Part shown: positions 1-7,838 of the stretch, piece by piece
How positions within the stretch are numbered: position 1 is the first letter of the stretch
How the letters are laid out: each line of letters starts with the position of its first letter
Origin: HGM11412 sp045536025
GTDB taxonomy: Bacteria; Bacillota; Clostridia; Christensenellales; Borkfalkiaceae
Assembly (NCBI GenBank): GCA_045536025.1
Contig: JAZSMT010000014.1
Location: 1 to 36,369 of the forward strand
Length of the DNA stretch: 36,369 nt
Reading direction: 5' to 3'
Program-made: the position numbers and the translations under genes
Notes under the pieces: generated by a model
The model's input: only the letters and a program-made list of their open reading frames with translations
What the model was told of the DNA's origin: nothing
Databases searched by the model: none

Positions 1-33
1 TAATAATATATCTCTTAATATTTCGTTTTCCAT
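1..33 (-). CDS. Start of an unidentified gene, truncated by the window edge
   Basis: Reading the minus strand, an ATG at 33-31 follows an excellent Shine-Dalgarno sequence (AAGGAGGT, a few bases upstream) and opens a frame of eleven codons, MENEILRDILL, that continues past base 1. It starts about 30 bases after the end of ktrA, so it is probably the third gene of the K+ uptake operon. Too little is visible to assign a function. Confidence 0.6.
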   Translation of the reverse strand, partial: MENEILRDILL

Positions 34-66
34 TATGCAACCTCCTTACAAGATGTTTTTACCTTT

Positions 67-720
67 TTATATATTAAAACATTTTTTTAATGCTTTATAC
101 TCTCCACACACGAGCAACGTTTTCTTTGATGTTAGTACAGTGTCAGGCGCAAACATTGCATTTATTTTTCCATTTTCCTTGATCGCTATGATATTAACGT
201 TATATTTCTTACGTATATCAATTTGCAAAATGCTTTTTCCTATCCATTCTTTGGGAACGGAAACCTCAAAAATCGAACAAGATTCATCTAACTCTATATA
301 GTCGAGAATATGGTCTGCGCTATATCGAATCGCCATCCAAGAAGCAAGTTGCTTTTCGGGATATACTATTTCGTCCGCACCGTTCCGTAATAAGAATTTT
401 GCCTGCCCATCACGTTCAGCACGCGAAACAACTTTTTTCGCCCCAAGCTCTTTCAATAAACAAGTAGTTTCAAGCGAACTTTGAAAATCGCCTCCGATGG
501 TGACAATACAAACATCGTAATTATCCACGCCAAGCGAACGTAAAAATAATTCGTTTGTACTATCGCCAATTTGTCCATTGGTTACAATAGGCATAATCTC
601 ATTGACCTTTTCTTCGTCGTGGTCAACTGCCATAATTTCGTGTCCAAGTTCGTTTAATTTCATAGCGATATGCTTTCCAAAACGACCAAGTCCAATAAGC
701 AAAATTGATTTTTTCTTCAT
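67..720 (-). CDS. ktrA: KtrA/TrkA-type regulatory (RCK) subunit of a K+ uptake system
   Basis: This 217-residue cytoplasmic protein is the nucleotide-binding gating ring of a Ktr/Trk potassium transporter. Residues 1-120 form an RCK/TrkA_N Rossmann domain with the glycine motif GLGRFGKH near residues 11-18 and an acidic residue (VDHDEE) at the end of the second strand, as expected for NAD(H)/ATP binding. The remainder fits a TrkA_C domain. One RCK unit of about 220 residues is the KtrA size; E. coli TrkA has two. The start has a GGAGAAG Shine-Dalgarno site. It lies 11 bases downstream of the membrane subunit gene and is surely co-transcribed with it. Confidence 0.92.
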   Translation of the reverse strand: MKKKSILLIGLGRFGKHIAMKLNELGHEIMAVDHDEEKVNEIMPIVTNGQIGDSTNELFLRSLGVDNYDVCIVTIGGDFQSSLETTCLLKELGAKKVVSRAERDGQAKFLLRNGADEIVYPEKQLASWMAIRYSADHILDYIELDESCSIFEVSVPKEWIGKSILQIDIRKKYNVNIIAIKENGKINAMFAPDTVLTSKKTLLVCGEYKALKKCFNI

Positions 721-731
721 ATATCTTCTCC

Positions 732-2063
732 TTAACCTACCGTTATGTTGTCTATTGGCAACTTTGAAACTTGTTTTTTATTTCCACCTAAAGTTGCATA
801 TATAAGGGTTAACCCGCCAACACGACCAAAAAACATCAAAATCATCAATATTATTTTCGATATTATCCCAAGAGATGGCGTAATACCTAGAGTTAATCCA
901 ACCGTACCGATTGCCGATGCCGTTTCAAAAAGGCATGTCATAATTGGCAACCCTTCAATGGAACTTATTATCATTCCGCCAAGCACAAACAACGTTACGT
1001 ACATCAAGAATATTGTAATAGCATTCTTAACAGTATCATCATCTATTCTACGTTTCATAAGTTCTGCATTGTCTTTTTTCTTGAATACGGATATTGCAGA
1101 TGAGAATAATACCGCAACCGTAGTCGTTTTCATACCGCCTGCCGTAGAACCCGGCGAGCCTCCAATTAACATAAGAATTATCATAAGCAACAAACCTGTT
1201 CCAGTAATAGCGGTTATATTTGCCGTATTAAATCCTGCCGTTCTCGGGGTTATGGCTTGAAATAAAGAAACGAGAATTCTTTCACCTATCGGTAAAGTAG
1301 TAAACTCAAAGAAAAAGAAATAAACAGAAGGGAAAAGGATTAAAAGTCCCGTTACAAGTAGAACGACTTTACTTTGAGTTCTATATTTCTTTACGCTCCA
1401 TTTATGTTTACAAACGTCTTCCCATACAAGAAAACCAATACCGCCTATTACAATTAACAGCATAACAGTTATACTAATTATGGGTTGTGCAGAAAAATTT
1501 GTTAGCGAACTGAAATCTCCACTTTTCGTCCCCATAATATCAAACCCCGCATTGCAAAATGCAGATACAGAGTGAAATATTGCCATCCAAATTCCTTCAA
1601 CTCCATAATCTTTACAAAAAATGGGAAGCATTATTAACATTCCGATTAGTTCTATAACAAATATTCCTTTTAATATAAAACCAACTAAACGAACTATACC
1701 GCCTACGCTTGGAGCAGATATTGCTTCTTTCATCGTGCCACGACTAAAAAGACCAATTTTTTTACCTGAAAGTAGCGCAAACGATATCGCTACCGTTACA
1801 ATCCCCATACCACCGATTTGGATTAAAATCAATATTATTATTTGCCCAAAAATCGTCCAATACGTTGCCGTATCAAAAACAACAAGCCCAGTCACACATA
1901 CAGCTGACGTTGACGTAAACAAAGAATCAATAAAGGAAGTCCATTTCCCCGATTTACTTGATATAGGAAGGCAAAGCAAAAATGCTCCAATAAAAATTAC
2001 TGCTGCAAAACCGAGTAAAATAATTTGAAAGGAAGATAATTTGAATTTTGTTTTAACTTCCAT
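732..2063 (-). CDS. ktrB: KtrB/TrkH-type K+ channel-like membrane subunit
   Basis: This is the integral membrane subunit of a K+ (often Na+-coupled) uptake system, 443 residues with the start chosen here. Four pore-loop repeats are visible, each with the selectivity-filter glycine: CVTGL, FCNAGF, RTAGFN and GTVGLT. Hydrophobic pairs of helices flank each one, the fold of the TrkH/KtrB superfamily. An ATG 36 bases further upstream (2099) is in frame but has no ribosome site. The ATG at 2063 follows AGAGGTG at good spacing and gives the expected hydrophobic N-terminus. It forms an operon with ktrA. Confidence 0.92.
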   Translation of the reverse strand: MEVKTKFKLSSFQIILLGFAAVIFIGAFLLCLPISSKSGKWTSFIDSLFTSTSAVCVTGLVVFDTATYWTIFGQIIILILIQIGGMGIVTVAISFALLSGKKIGLFSRGTMKEAISAPSVGGIVRLVGFILKGIFVIELIGMLIMLPIFCKDYGVEGIWMAIFHSVSAFCNAGFDIMGTKSGDFSSLTNFSAQPIISITVMLLIVIGGIGFLVWEDVCKHKWSVKKYRTQSKVVLLVTGLLILFPSVYFFFFEFTTLPIGERILVSLFQAITPRTAGFNTANITAITGTGLLLMIILMLIGGSPGSTAGGMKTTTVAVLFSSAISVFKKKDNAELMKRRIDDDTVKNAITIFLMYVTLFVLGGMIISSIEGLPIMTCLFETASAIGTVGLTLGITPSLGIISKIILMILMFFGRVGGLTLIYATLGGNKKQVSKLPIDNITVG

Positions 2064-2159
2064 AAACACACCTCTGGAATATCTTTCTTCGCTAATCATT
2101 GTACTATATTTCTTATAAAGAATACGTTATGATTTTTCTCGTCGGCATTAAGATTGTAT

Positions 2160-2192
2160 AAAGAAAACTCTCGCCATTTAATAACGAGAGTT
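2160..2192 (-). terminator. AACTCTCG-type hairpin, copy 1 (minus strand)
   Basis: Stem AACTCTCG (2166-2173) pairs perfectly with CGAGAGTT (2185-2192). On the minus strand the stem is followed by TTCTTT. It lies at the far end of the spacer after putP and just before the ktrB leader. Two close relatives occur at 20069 and 25592. Confidence 0.6.
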
Positions 2193-2216
2193 AAACAAAA
2201 AAATCAAACCCCGTAA

Positions 2217-2450
2217 GCCGAGTCCCTACAAGGGATTCGGCAACTAAATAAATCCTTACGGACTTGTTATATCCGTCTAACTACGAGTGATATTGCCTAT
2301 CGGCAGTGATATTTGCCTACGGCAAGTTAAGGATTTATTTAATATAACTTTGGCTTTGCCGAAATATAACTGTTTGCGCAGTTGGCGTTCGCGATGCTCG
2401 GCTAAACTGTTTGCAACGCAAACAATATCACTTTTAGCCACAAGGCTAAA
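2217..2450. repeat. Array of short hairpins with TGATATT/ATATAACT linkers in a non-coding spacer
   Basis: The 2100-2596 spacer contains no convincing gene. It holds, in order, a long hairpin GCCGAGTCCCT/AGGGATTCGGC (2217-2241), an inverted repeat AAATAAATCCTTA / TAAGGATTTATTT (about 2246 and 2328), and small stem-loops such as TGCC-TATC-GGCA, TTGCC-TAC-GGCAA, TTTGGC-TT-TGCCGAAA, AACTG-TTTGCG-CAGTT, GTTTGC-AAC-GCAAAC and TAGCC-ACAA-GGCTA. GTGATATTG near 2287 and CAATATCAC near 2424 are inverted and bracket the array. It resembles an intergenic palindromic repeat element rather than coding DNA. Confidence 0.6.
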
Positions 2451-2479
2451 AATACAACTAAAATCTTTAATTTTTTGTG

Positions 2480-2530
2480 GATAAAGAAAAGCCCACCATA
2501 CTTCGCTTTAAGTCGAAATATGGTGGGCTA
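2480..2530 (-). terminator. Terminator after putP
   Basis: Ten-base stem GCCCACCATA (2491-2500) / TATGGTGGGC (2519-2528), with an inner TTCG/CGAA pairing, followed on the minus strand by TTTTCTTT. It ends the putP transcript about 70 bases past the stop codon. Confidence 0.85.
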
Positions 2531-2596
2531 CACTTTTATTTTCGATATAAAATCCTTATATCAGACCCCCTTAACGTCCTTTTTTTACTTTAACTA

Positions 2597-4192
2597 TTAA
2601 GCTTGTTCAGCTTTATCAAGTTCGCCTTTTTTTGCCCTTTCAAACTCTTCAACAATATCGTCACTCGGTTTTTTAGAAAGGAGCGATGCAACTACGATAG
2701 CGATACACGAAACGATAAATGCAGGAAGAAGTTCGTATATTGCAAACAAAGGAACGCTTGCTGATAATAATGGATTTAACACAAGTTTCCAAACAAATAC
2801 CGTTACGGCGCCTGATACCATGCCTGCAATAGCGCCTGCGCGGGTAGTTCTTTTCCAGAATAGCGAGAAGAGCATTATAGGACCGAACGTTGCGCCAAAA
2901 CCCGCCCAAGCAAACGAAACGAGCTTGAAAATAACGCTGTTTTCGTTCCAAGCAATAATAATACCGATTATTGCAATAACGACTAATACTATTCTTGAAA
3001 GCCACATAATTTGCTTTTCAGAAGCCTTTTCCTTTTTAATAATACCTTTATAAATATTAACTGATACCGCTGACGATGCAATTAACAAATAAGAGTCAGA
3101 AGAGGATATCGTTGCTGCAAGAATTCCCGCCATAATAAGACCTGCAAAAATTAAAGGTAGATATTGTGTTGACAATACGATAATAATATTTTCAGCCTTT
3201 GATGCGGTATTAAGTGCGTCGGAAGTGGGGAGAAGGGTTCTACCAATTATACCGATTAAAACTGCAGCGCCTAACGAAATTACGCACCAAACGGTTGCAA
3301 TAATTCTAGAACGCTTGATATCTTCAGATTTGCGGATTGCCATAAAGCGAAGAAGAACTTGCGGTACGCCAAAATAACCAAGCCCCCAAGCAAGCATTGA
3401 AACCATACTTAACAAGCCGTAATCTTTAGCGCTACCAAAAAGCGGAATAAGACCTTGAGTAAGTTGTTTGCCATTTGCATCCACGGTGGGGTTGGCAATT
3501 TCGGTAAGGGATAAAAATCCGTCGAAATTTTTAGTGTTTTCAATAACTGCGCCCAAACCGCCTGCGTTTACAACGCCAACCACTATTATTGCAACGAGTG
3601 CTAGTATCATAACGATTGCCTGCATAAAATCGGAAATACTTTCAGCTAAGAAACCGCCGATAAGGGTATAAGCTACTACGAATATTGCACCGATTATAAG
3701 GGTAACGTGATAGTCAAAACCAAACAGCGTGCTAAAAAGCTTTCCAACCGTTACGAAACAGCTTGACGCGTACACGGTAAAAAATATTAGTATAAACGCG
3801 GAAGAAATACCGAGTAACACTTTGCTTTTTTCTTTAAAGCGATTAGAGAAAAAGTCTGGTATTGTGATTGAATTACTTGCAACCTGAGAATAGTTGCGGA
3901 GCCTTTTTGCAACGATAAGCCAGTTAACGTACGTGCCGATAGCAAGACCAAGAGCCGTCCAAAACGCGTCTGCAAGACCGCACCAGTAAGCAACGCCGGG
4001 AAGCCCCATTAAAAGCCAACCGCTCATATCGGATGCTTCTGGGCTCATTGCGGCAACCCAAGGCCCGAGCGAACGCCCGCCTAAAAAGTAGTTTTCGGGA
4101 TTTTTTTGAGATTTTTTATAAAAGTATACTCCTATTCCGATAACGACGCACATATATAGCATCATTACCACGAAAATTTCAGGGTTGTTCAT
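2597..4192 (-). CDS. putP: PutP-family sodium/solute (proline) symporter
   Basis: This 531-residue polytopic membrane protein belongs to the sodium:solute symporter (SSS) family. The segment EASDMSGWLLMGLPG near residues 52-66 is the hallmark of PutP-type sodium/proline symporters, and the later SSSDSYLLIASSAVSVNIYK segment carries the conserved serines of the Na+ site in TM8. About 13 hydrophobic helices can be traced. The C-terminus is a charged tail of about 35 residues. The start has a GGAGAGC ribosome site. Transcription is monocistronic: a consensus promoter lies just upstream and a strong terminator downstream. Proline is the most likely substrate, by family resemblance only. Confidence 0.88.
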   Translation of the reverse strand: MNNPEIFVVMMLYMCVVIGIGVYFYKKSQKNPENYFLGGRSLGPWVAAMSPEASDMSGWLLMGLPGVAYWCGLADAFWTALGLAIGTYVNWLIVAKRLRNYSQVASNSITIPDFFSNRFKEKSKVLLGISSAFILIFFTVYASSCFVTVGKLFSTLFGFDYHVTLIIGAIFVVAYTLIGGFLAESISDFMQAIVMILALVAIIVVGVVNAGGLGAVIENTKNFDGFLSLTEIANPTVDANGKQLTQGLIPLFGSAKDYGLLSMVSMLAWGLGYFGVPQVLLRFMAIRKSEDIKRSRIIATVWCVISLGAAVLIGIIGRTLLPTSDALNTASKAENIIIVLSTQYLPLIFAGLIMAGILAATISSSDSYLLIASSAVSVNIYKGIIKKEKASEKQIMWLSRIVLVVIAIIGIIIAWNENSVIFKLVSFAWAGFGATFGPIMLFSLFWKRTTRAGAIAGMVSGAVTVFVWKLVLNPLLSASVPLFAIYELLPAFIVSCIAIVVASLLSKKPSDDIVEEFERAKKGELDKAEQA

Positions 4193-4228
4193 ATTGCTCT
4201 CCTAATTAAAATAAATAATATAGACGTT

Positions 4229-4257
4229 ATATTATCATAAATACGAAATTTAGTCAA
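4229..4257 (-). promoter_or_regulatory. Promoter of putP
   Basis: On the minus strand, TTGACT (4257-4252), a 17-base spacer and TAATAT (4234-4229) form a sigma-A type promoter. The predicted start leaves a leader of about 30 bases before the putP ATG. Confidence 0.75.
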
Positions 4258-4299
4258 GTAAAACGCTATTTAACGAAAAATTACTTTCAAAGGCATAAC

Positions 4300-4330
4300 G
4301 TTATGAAAAAACCGCCAATAGGGCGGTTTA
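4300..4330 (-). terminator. Terminator after the DUF421-DUF4363 operon
   Basis: On the minus strand AACCGCC-CTATT-GGCGGTT is followed by TTTT. The stem overlaps the stop codon of the DUF4363 gene. Confidence 0.85.
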
Positions 4331-4705
4331 TAATATATTTTCAATTTTTAAAGCATAAGTTTTAGGAATTTGTTCTACCATTTCAAGAACGACCTCAAGC
4401 TTAGAAAGCGCGTCCTCCCACTTTTTATTTTCTACAAGCGTTACAGCCTCTGATACCCATAAATCAATCTCGCGAATATCGTTATGTGGTATAAAGATAT
4501 GAAGAGTTTTTTTCTTTTCAATCCAAAGGTCTTGAACGCTTAAAACGTCGTCTTTTACTGCGGTGTGATTTTCAGTTTTTTCATACGTTGCAGTAACTGC
4601 GCGTTCGAACTCGTCAAACGAGCTAGATAAATAAGTTTGTTCAAACAAGCTTGCACCTACAATTATCAACAAGCTTGCAAGTGCGGTAATTAACGCCTTT
4701 AGCAT
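4328..4705 (-). CDS. DUF4363-family small membrane-anchored protein
   Basis: This 125-residue protein has an N-terminal hydrophobic segment (about residues 5-22), likely an uncleaved anchor, and an otherwise soluble helical part rich in charged residues. The motif VEQIPKTYALKIENIL at the C-terminus and its place directly after a DUF421 gene fit the DUF4363 family, which commonly pairs with DUF421/YetF proteins in Clostridia. Its ATG lies inside the last codons of the upstream gene (7-base overlap) with an AAGGAGGT ribosome site, so the two are translationally linked. Biochemical function unknown. Confidence 0.75.
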   Translation of the reverse strand: MLKALITALASLLIIVGASLFEQTYLSSSFDEFERAVTATYEKTENHTAVKDDVLSVQDLWIEKKKTLHIFIPHNDIREIDLWVSEAVTLVENKKWEDALSKLEVVLEMVEQIPKTYALKIENIL

Positions 4706-5385
4706 AGGACCTCCTTTTTAAGCTTTATATAGCCCGTTTTGAATTTATCGCTATACTCTTGTAGGTAATATCTGCCGTTGCTATCTACGGTAAAAACGCC
4801 TACGCGTTTAACGTTTATCACCCCAAGGCTACTAAGTAGCTTTTTAAGTTCCTCTTCCGAAAAACCTATTTTTTCAAGGTTTTTCTTATCCGTTTTGCCA
4901 CCGCTTATTACAAGTAGTGATAAATCGGGGGAATAATCTAAGCTTTCGTTTTCAATGGCAGACAGCGTGCCGTTAGCTTCGTATAGCGCGTAAGTTACGG
5001 CGTCAAGTGAAAAATACCCAAGTATCCTCATAGATTCTATTAGGTCGGATATATCGAGGTTGTTTTTTTTAAGTTCTTTAAAATCAACGCCGTTTTTGTT
5101 AATCACTACCGACGGTTTTCCGCTAAAAGCAAACTTAAAAATCTTGCCCGACTTATCAAGTAGCGACATAAACTGGTGTAGAACGAAAACCGCAACTATT
5201 GCCGAAATTCCGTATAAAAGCGGAATTGAAAAGTCAGACATGGGTATACACGCAAGTTCTGCAATAAGAAGTGTTACGGTGAATTCAAACGGTTGCATTT
5301 CGCCTATTTGCCGTTTGCCCATAAGCCTCATTATAAGTAGTAGGGCTATATATATAATAGTCGACCTTAAAAATATAATTGCCAT
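4699..5385 (-). CDS. DUF421 (YetF-like) membrane protein
   Basis: This 228-residue protein opens with three hydrophobic helices (about residues 1-75) and the signature MGKRQIGEMQPFEFTVTLL, typical of DUF421/YetF proteins. A soluble C-terminal part follows, with KPSVVINKNGVDFKELKKNNLDISDL. In Bacillus, YetF-like proteins are spore or membrane associated, but no reaction is established. It is transcribed divergently from folT and followed by a DUF4363 gene. The Shine-Dalgarno site is weak (AAGG). Confidence 0.85.
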   Translation of the reverse strand: MAIIFLRSTIIYIALLLIMRLMGKRQIGEMQPFEFTVTLLIAELACIPMSDFSIPLLYGISAIVAVFVLHQFMSLLDKSGKIFKFAFSGKPSVVINKNGVDFKELKKNNLDISDLIESMRILGYFSLDAVTYALYEANGTLSAIENESLDYSPDLSLLVISGGKTDKKNLEKIGFSEEELKKLLSSLGVINVKRVGVFTVDSNGRYYLQEYSDKFKTGYIKLKKEVLC

Positions 5386-5415
5386 AACCTTATTATCTAT
5401 AATAATAAAATTATT

Positions 5416-5444
5416 ATTCTAAAACGCTTGATAAAAGACTACAA
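5416..5444 (-). promoter_or_regulatory. Promoter of the DUF421-DUF4363 operon
   Basis: On the minus strand TTGTAG (5444-5439), a 17-base spacer and TAGAAT (5421-5416). It overlaps the folT promoter on the other strand, so the two polymerase sites are mutually exclusive. Confidence 0.5.
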
Positions 5445-5456
5445 CTATGATAATAT
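5428..5456 (+). promoter_or_regulatory. Promoter of folT
   Basis: TTGATA (5428-5433), 17 bases, TAATAT (5451-5456). The expected start near 5463 lies just before the riboswitch, leaving the whole aptamer in the transcript. Confidence 0.7.
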
Positions 5457-5470
5457 TAACGTATCAAAAT

Positions 5471-5567
5471 AAAGAGTAGCCCGAGTAGCGTTAAGTGTCA
5501 AGGAATGGGATGTCGTCCTTGAACGAAAACGGCAAGTGTCGTTGCGGTTTGAGGGCGCGTCCGCTTT
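5471..5567 (+). promoter_or_regulatory. Tetrahydrofolate (THF) riboswitch aptamer
   Basis: The conserved THF-I riboswitch blocks are all present and in order: GAGTAG, GCGTTAAGTG, GAATGGGATGTCGTC, and a closing GCGTCCGC. The stems pair: P1 AAAG/CTTT, P2 CCC/GGG, P3 CAAGG/CCTTG around the GAATGGGATGTCGT core, and P4 ACGGC/GTCGT. It lies in the leader of a folate-type ECF S-component gene, the classic target. Ligand binding is known for this class; its action here is inferred. Confidence 0.9.
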
Positions 5568-5572
5568 AGTAT

Positions 5573-5610
5573 AGCCGTTAGGCTTTTTGTGGTGGACCTC
5601 TTAAGGAGGT
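5573..5610 (+). promoter_or_regulatory. Riboswitch expression platform: short terminator-like hairpin and RBS-sequestering hairpin
   Basis: Directly after the aptamer, AGCC-GTTA-GGCT is followed by TTTTTG (5573-5588), a short terminator-like structure. Then ACCTC (5596-5600) can pair with GAGGT (5606-5610), burying the folT ribosome site AAGGAGGT. Either could couple THF binding to expression. Which one operates cannot be decided from sequence alone. Confidence 0.5.
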
Positions 5611-5618
5611 TTTTTCTT

Positions 5619-6266
5619 ATGCAAAAAAATTATCAAGGCAAAAAGTTATGGGGAAAATTAGTGTTTTCACCTATGCTTGGTCAAAAAAGCGCAACTAAAA
5701 AAATAGCGTATATCGCGGTTATAACAGCCGTTTTAACCGTTTGCAATACGCTACTTGAAATTAAGTTTTCAGACGTTCAGTTTTCGCTTACGCTACTACT
5801 TTCTATGGTTGCGGGAATACTGCTTGGTGGCGGAAGCGGTTTTTGCGCATGTTTAATCGGCGACGCGCTCGGGTTTATAATTAACTCGTGGGGGTACGTT
5901 TATATGCCGTGGGTAGGCTTAACCTCGGGCGTAACCGCGCTACTATCGGGGTTAATTTTTCATCTTTTAAATTTCGAGTTTAAAGGTGGTTTTTTTATAA
6001 AACTCTTTTTAATTTGCCTATCGTCTTTTTTGTTTGGAACGGTTGGTATAAACACTACGGGCTTTTATTTTTACAACTACAATATGGGTTTTTCAACCGC
6101 CGTTATTAACTATGTTAAAGACCTTTTTGGTGGAGAGGTATCCTATCTTGGCTATTTATTATACCGATTAATTTTTAAAGGGCAAATTTTTAACTGTCTT
6201 GTAAATTACGCGCTATTATTTGCAGTAGTTCCCGCGATAATTAGATTGCCTTTTTTTAAAGATTGA
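5619..6266 (+). CDS. folT: FolT-type ECF transporter S component (folate uptake)
   Basis: This membrane protein of 215 residues has five or six hydrophobic helices and the ECF S-component pattern: an N-terminal helix with ITAVLTVCNTLLEIKFSDVQFSLT, then GGGSGFCACLIGDALGFIIN. It should bind folate or a precursor and dock onto a shared ECF-T/ATPase module encoded elsewhere. The THF riboswitch in its leader is the main argument for folate over other vitamins. The ATG at 5619 follows AAGGAGGT. An in-frame GTG at 5589 is rejected because it would put the ribosome site inside the coding sequence. It ends in TGA, one base before the convergent gene. Confidence 0.85.
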   Translation: MQKNYQGKKLWGKLVFSPMLGQKSATKKIAYIAVITAVLTVCNTLLEIKFSDVQFSLTLLLSMVAGILLGGGSGFCACLIGDALGFIINSWGYVYMPWVGLTSGVTALLSGLIFHLLNFEFKGGFFIKLFLICLSSFLFGTVGINTTGFYFYNYNMGFSTAVINYVKDLFGGEVSYLGYLLYRLIFKGQIFNCLVNYALLFAVVPAIIRLPFFKD

Positions 6267-7751
6267 TTATTTTTCAAACACTTCTTTCAAACTAAAAAGG
6301 TTAAAAATTTTGAAAAGCAGGTATATAAAAATTATCACCGCAAAAGCGCAGATTATAACCGTTAAATAAACGGGTAAATAGTTGAGTAGTATTCCTTTAA
6401 GCAAATGCCCAAACAGCGCTGACGGAACGATTAAAAATATACTTGCGATTATGAAAAATGAGTATTCGGGTGGGCGCTTGCAAGTTTTTTTGATAAGTAA
6501 AAGGTTAAAAGTTGACGTTATTACGTAACTTATAAACAAACCTACAACGAGCGCGTAAACGCCTAAATATTTAGGCAAAAAGTAAATAGAGGCTATCAAA
6601 AACACTGCGCCGACTGAGTAGTAGGCAAGTGTTTTTTTCTCTAAATTTAAGCTGTTTAGCATACTCGTTGAAATCATTGATATGCTCATAGGAAGCATAA
6701 TAATAGAGGCGCGTTGAACGTATACGCCTGCGTTTAAATTATCGTAAACCAAAACGCCTAATTCCTTTCCCACGCTCAAAAAAACGGGGATAATAAGCGA
6801 GGATATAAAAACTGACGATTTAACCCCCTTTTCCATATTATTTTTTAACGTTATGGTGCTGTGGCGGTAGTAGTTATCGGATAGTTCGGGAACTAAAACG
6901 AGCGCTATTGAGCCTATGAGCGTAGAGGGGATATAAATAAGAGGGATACTCATGCCAGAAAGCTCGCCGTAGCTTGACATTGCTAAGCTTTGGCTCATAC
7001 CTCCAAGAACGAGGCGCATGGGTAAAATAATTGCAATAAGCGTATTTATAAGCGAGGTTGCCGTACGCATTGCGGTAATTGGTGCGGCGGAGGATATTAG
7101 CGGTTTTAGCTCGCTTTTAGGGCTTTTTATTTTACCGCCTCTTATAAAGTAGAGAATAATAGCGGTTACAAACGAGAAAATATACGATATAAGTACGGCG
7201 TTACCCGCGCCTCTGATACCGCCGTCTGCACTCGTTGCCGAATTTATAAGTATTACGCCCGCAACGAGCATAATAAGCTCTTCGGTAAACTCTATAAGCG
7301 AGTAGGATAAAAAGTATTTTTTACCCCAAAAATAACCTCTTATTACCGAGTAAACTGAGGTTATAACGATACCTGGCAGTATAATTTTAAGAAGAATATA
7401 GCACCTTTCGTCAGTAAATATAAGTCCAGAAATGCTTGGAATAAAATAAATTATTAGCACTACGGGCAGGGATAGGATGAGGCTAAGAAGTATCCCAGCA
7501 GTTACCGTACCAAAGCTTAACTCGTCGCGGTTTTCAGCCGAGTGCTTGGTCATAATTCTTGAAACGGTAATGGGAATACCTGATGACGTAAGCGTCATTA
7601 TAAGTCCGACGACGGATAGCGCCACTTGATAAAGCCCCATACCCTCAGAGCCTAAATTTCTCGATAAAAATATGCGGTAAACAAAGCCGAGCAGTCTTTC
7701 GGCGGTGGAAAACACCGTTACCGTCATCATTGTTTTTACTAATCTTTTAAT
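6267..7751 (-). CDS. SpoVB-like polysaccharide/lipid flippase (MOP superfamily), probable ATT start
   Basis: This membrane protein of about 494 residues has some 12-14 helices and the N-terminal motif RLLGFVYRIFLSRNLGSEGMGLYQ, characteristic of SpoVB/Wzx-type flippases of the MOP superfamily. Such proteins move lipid-linked cell-wall or spore-cortex precursors across the membrane. The first ATG (7730) has no ribosome site nearby. Seven codons upstream an ATT (7751-7749) sits seven bases after GAGG of a GAGGTGAT sequence matching the 16S tail. Using it adds the residues (M)KRLVKT, which are typical of the family's basic N-terminus. A second, divergent paralogue lies at 31478. Confidence 0.82.
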   Translation of the reverse strand: MKRLVKTMMTVTVFSTAERLLGFVYRIFLSRNLGSEGMGLYQVALSVVGLIMTLTSSGIPITVSRIMTKHSAENRDELSFGTVTAGILLSLILSLPVVLIIYFIPSISGLIFTDERCYILLKIILPGIVITSVYSVIRGYFWGKKYFLSYSLIEFTEELIMLVAGVILINSATSADGGIRGAGNAVLISYIFSFVTAIILYFIRGGKIKSPKSELKPLISSAAPITAMRTATSLINTLIAIILPMRLVLGGMSQSLAMSSYGELSGMSIPLIYIPSTLIGSIALVLVPELSDNYYRHSTITLKNNMEKGVKSSVFISSLIIPVFLSVGKELGVLVYDNLNAGVYVQRASIIMLPMSISMISTSMLNSLNLEKKTLAYYSVGAVFLIASIYFLPKYLGVYALVVGLFISYVITSTFNLLLIKKTCKRPPEYSFFIIASIFLIVPSALFGHLLKGILLNYLPVYLTVIICAFAVIIFIYLLFKIFNLFSLKEVFEK

Positions 7752-7838
7752 GGTATCACCTCGATAATTTCTAAAAACATTTTATTATCGTCAGCTTGTA
7801 AATAGAATATCGACGGGTTTAAAAGAATAGATTAAACT

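Noticed and set aside
745..1260. Long open frame antisense to ktrB
   Set aside because: Shadow of a real membrane-protein gene; no ribosome site or recognisable domain.
2217..2450. CRISPR array
   Set aside because: Units are short hairpins of differing sequence with no identical direct repeats of constant length and no unique spacers or cas genes.
2287..2484. A 65-codon plus-strand reading frame across the hairpin array
   Set aside because: Composition is dictated by the palindromic repeats, there is no ribosome site, and no protein family is suggested.
7760..7838. Sigma-A promoters for the LysM gene and the divergent flippase gene
   Set aside because: Only isolated, poor -10/-35 matches without consistent spacing.
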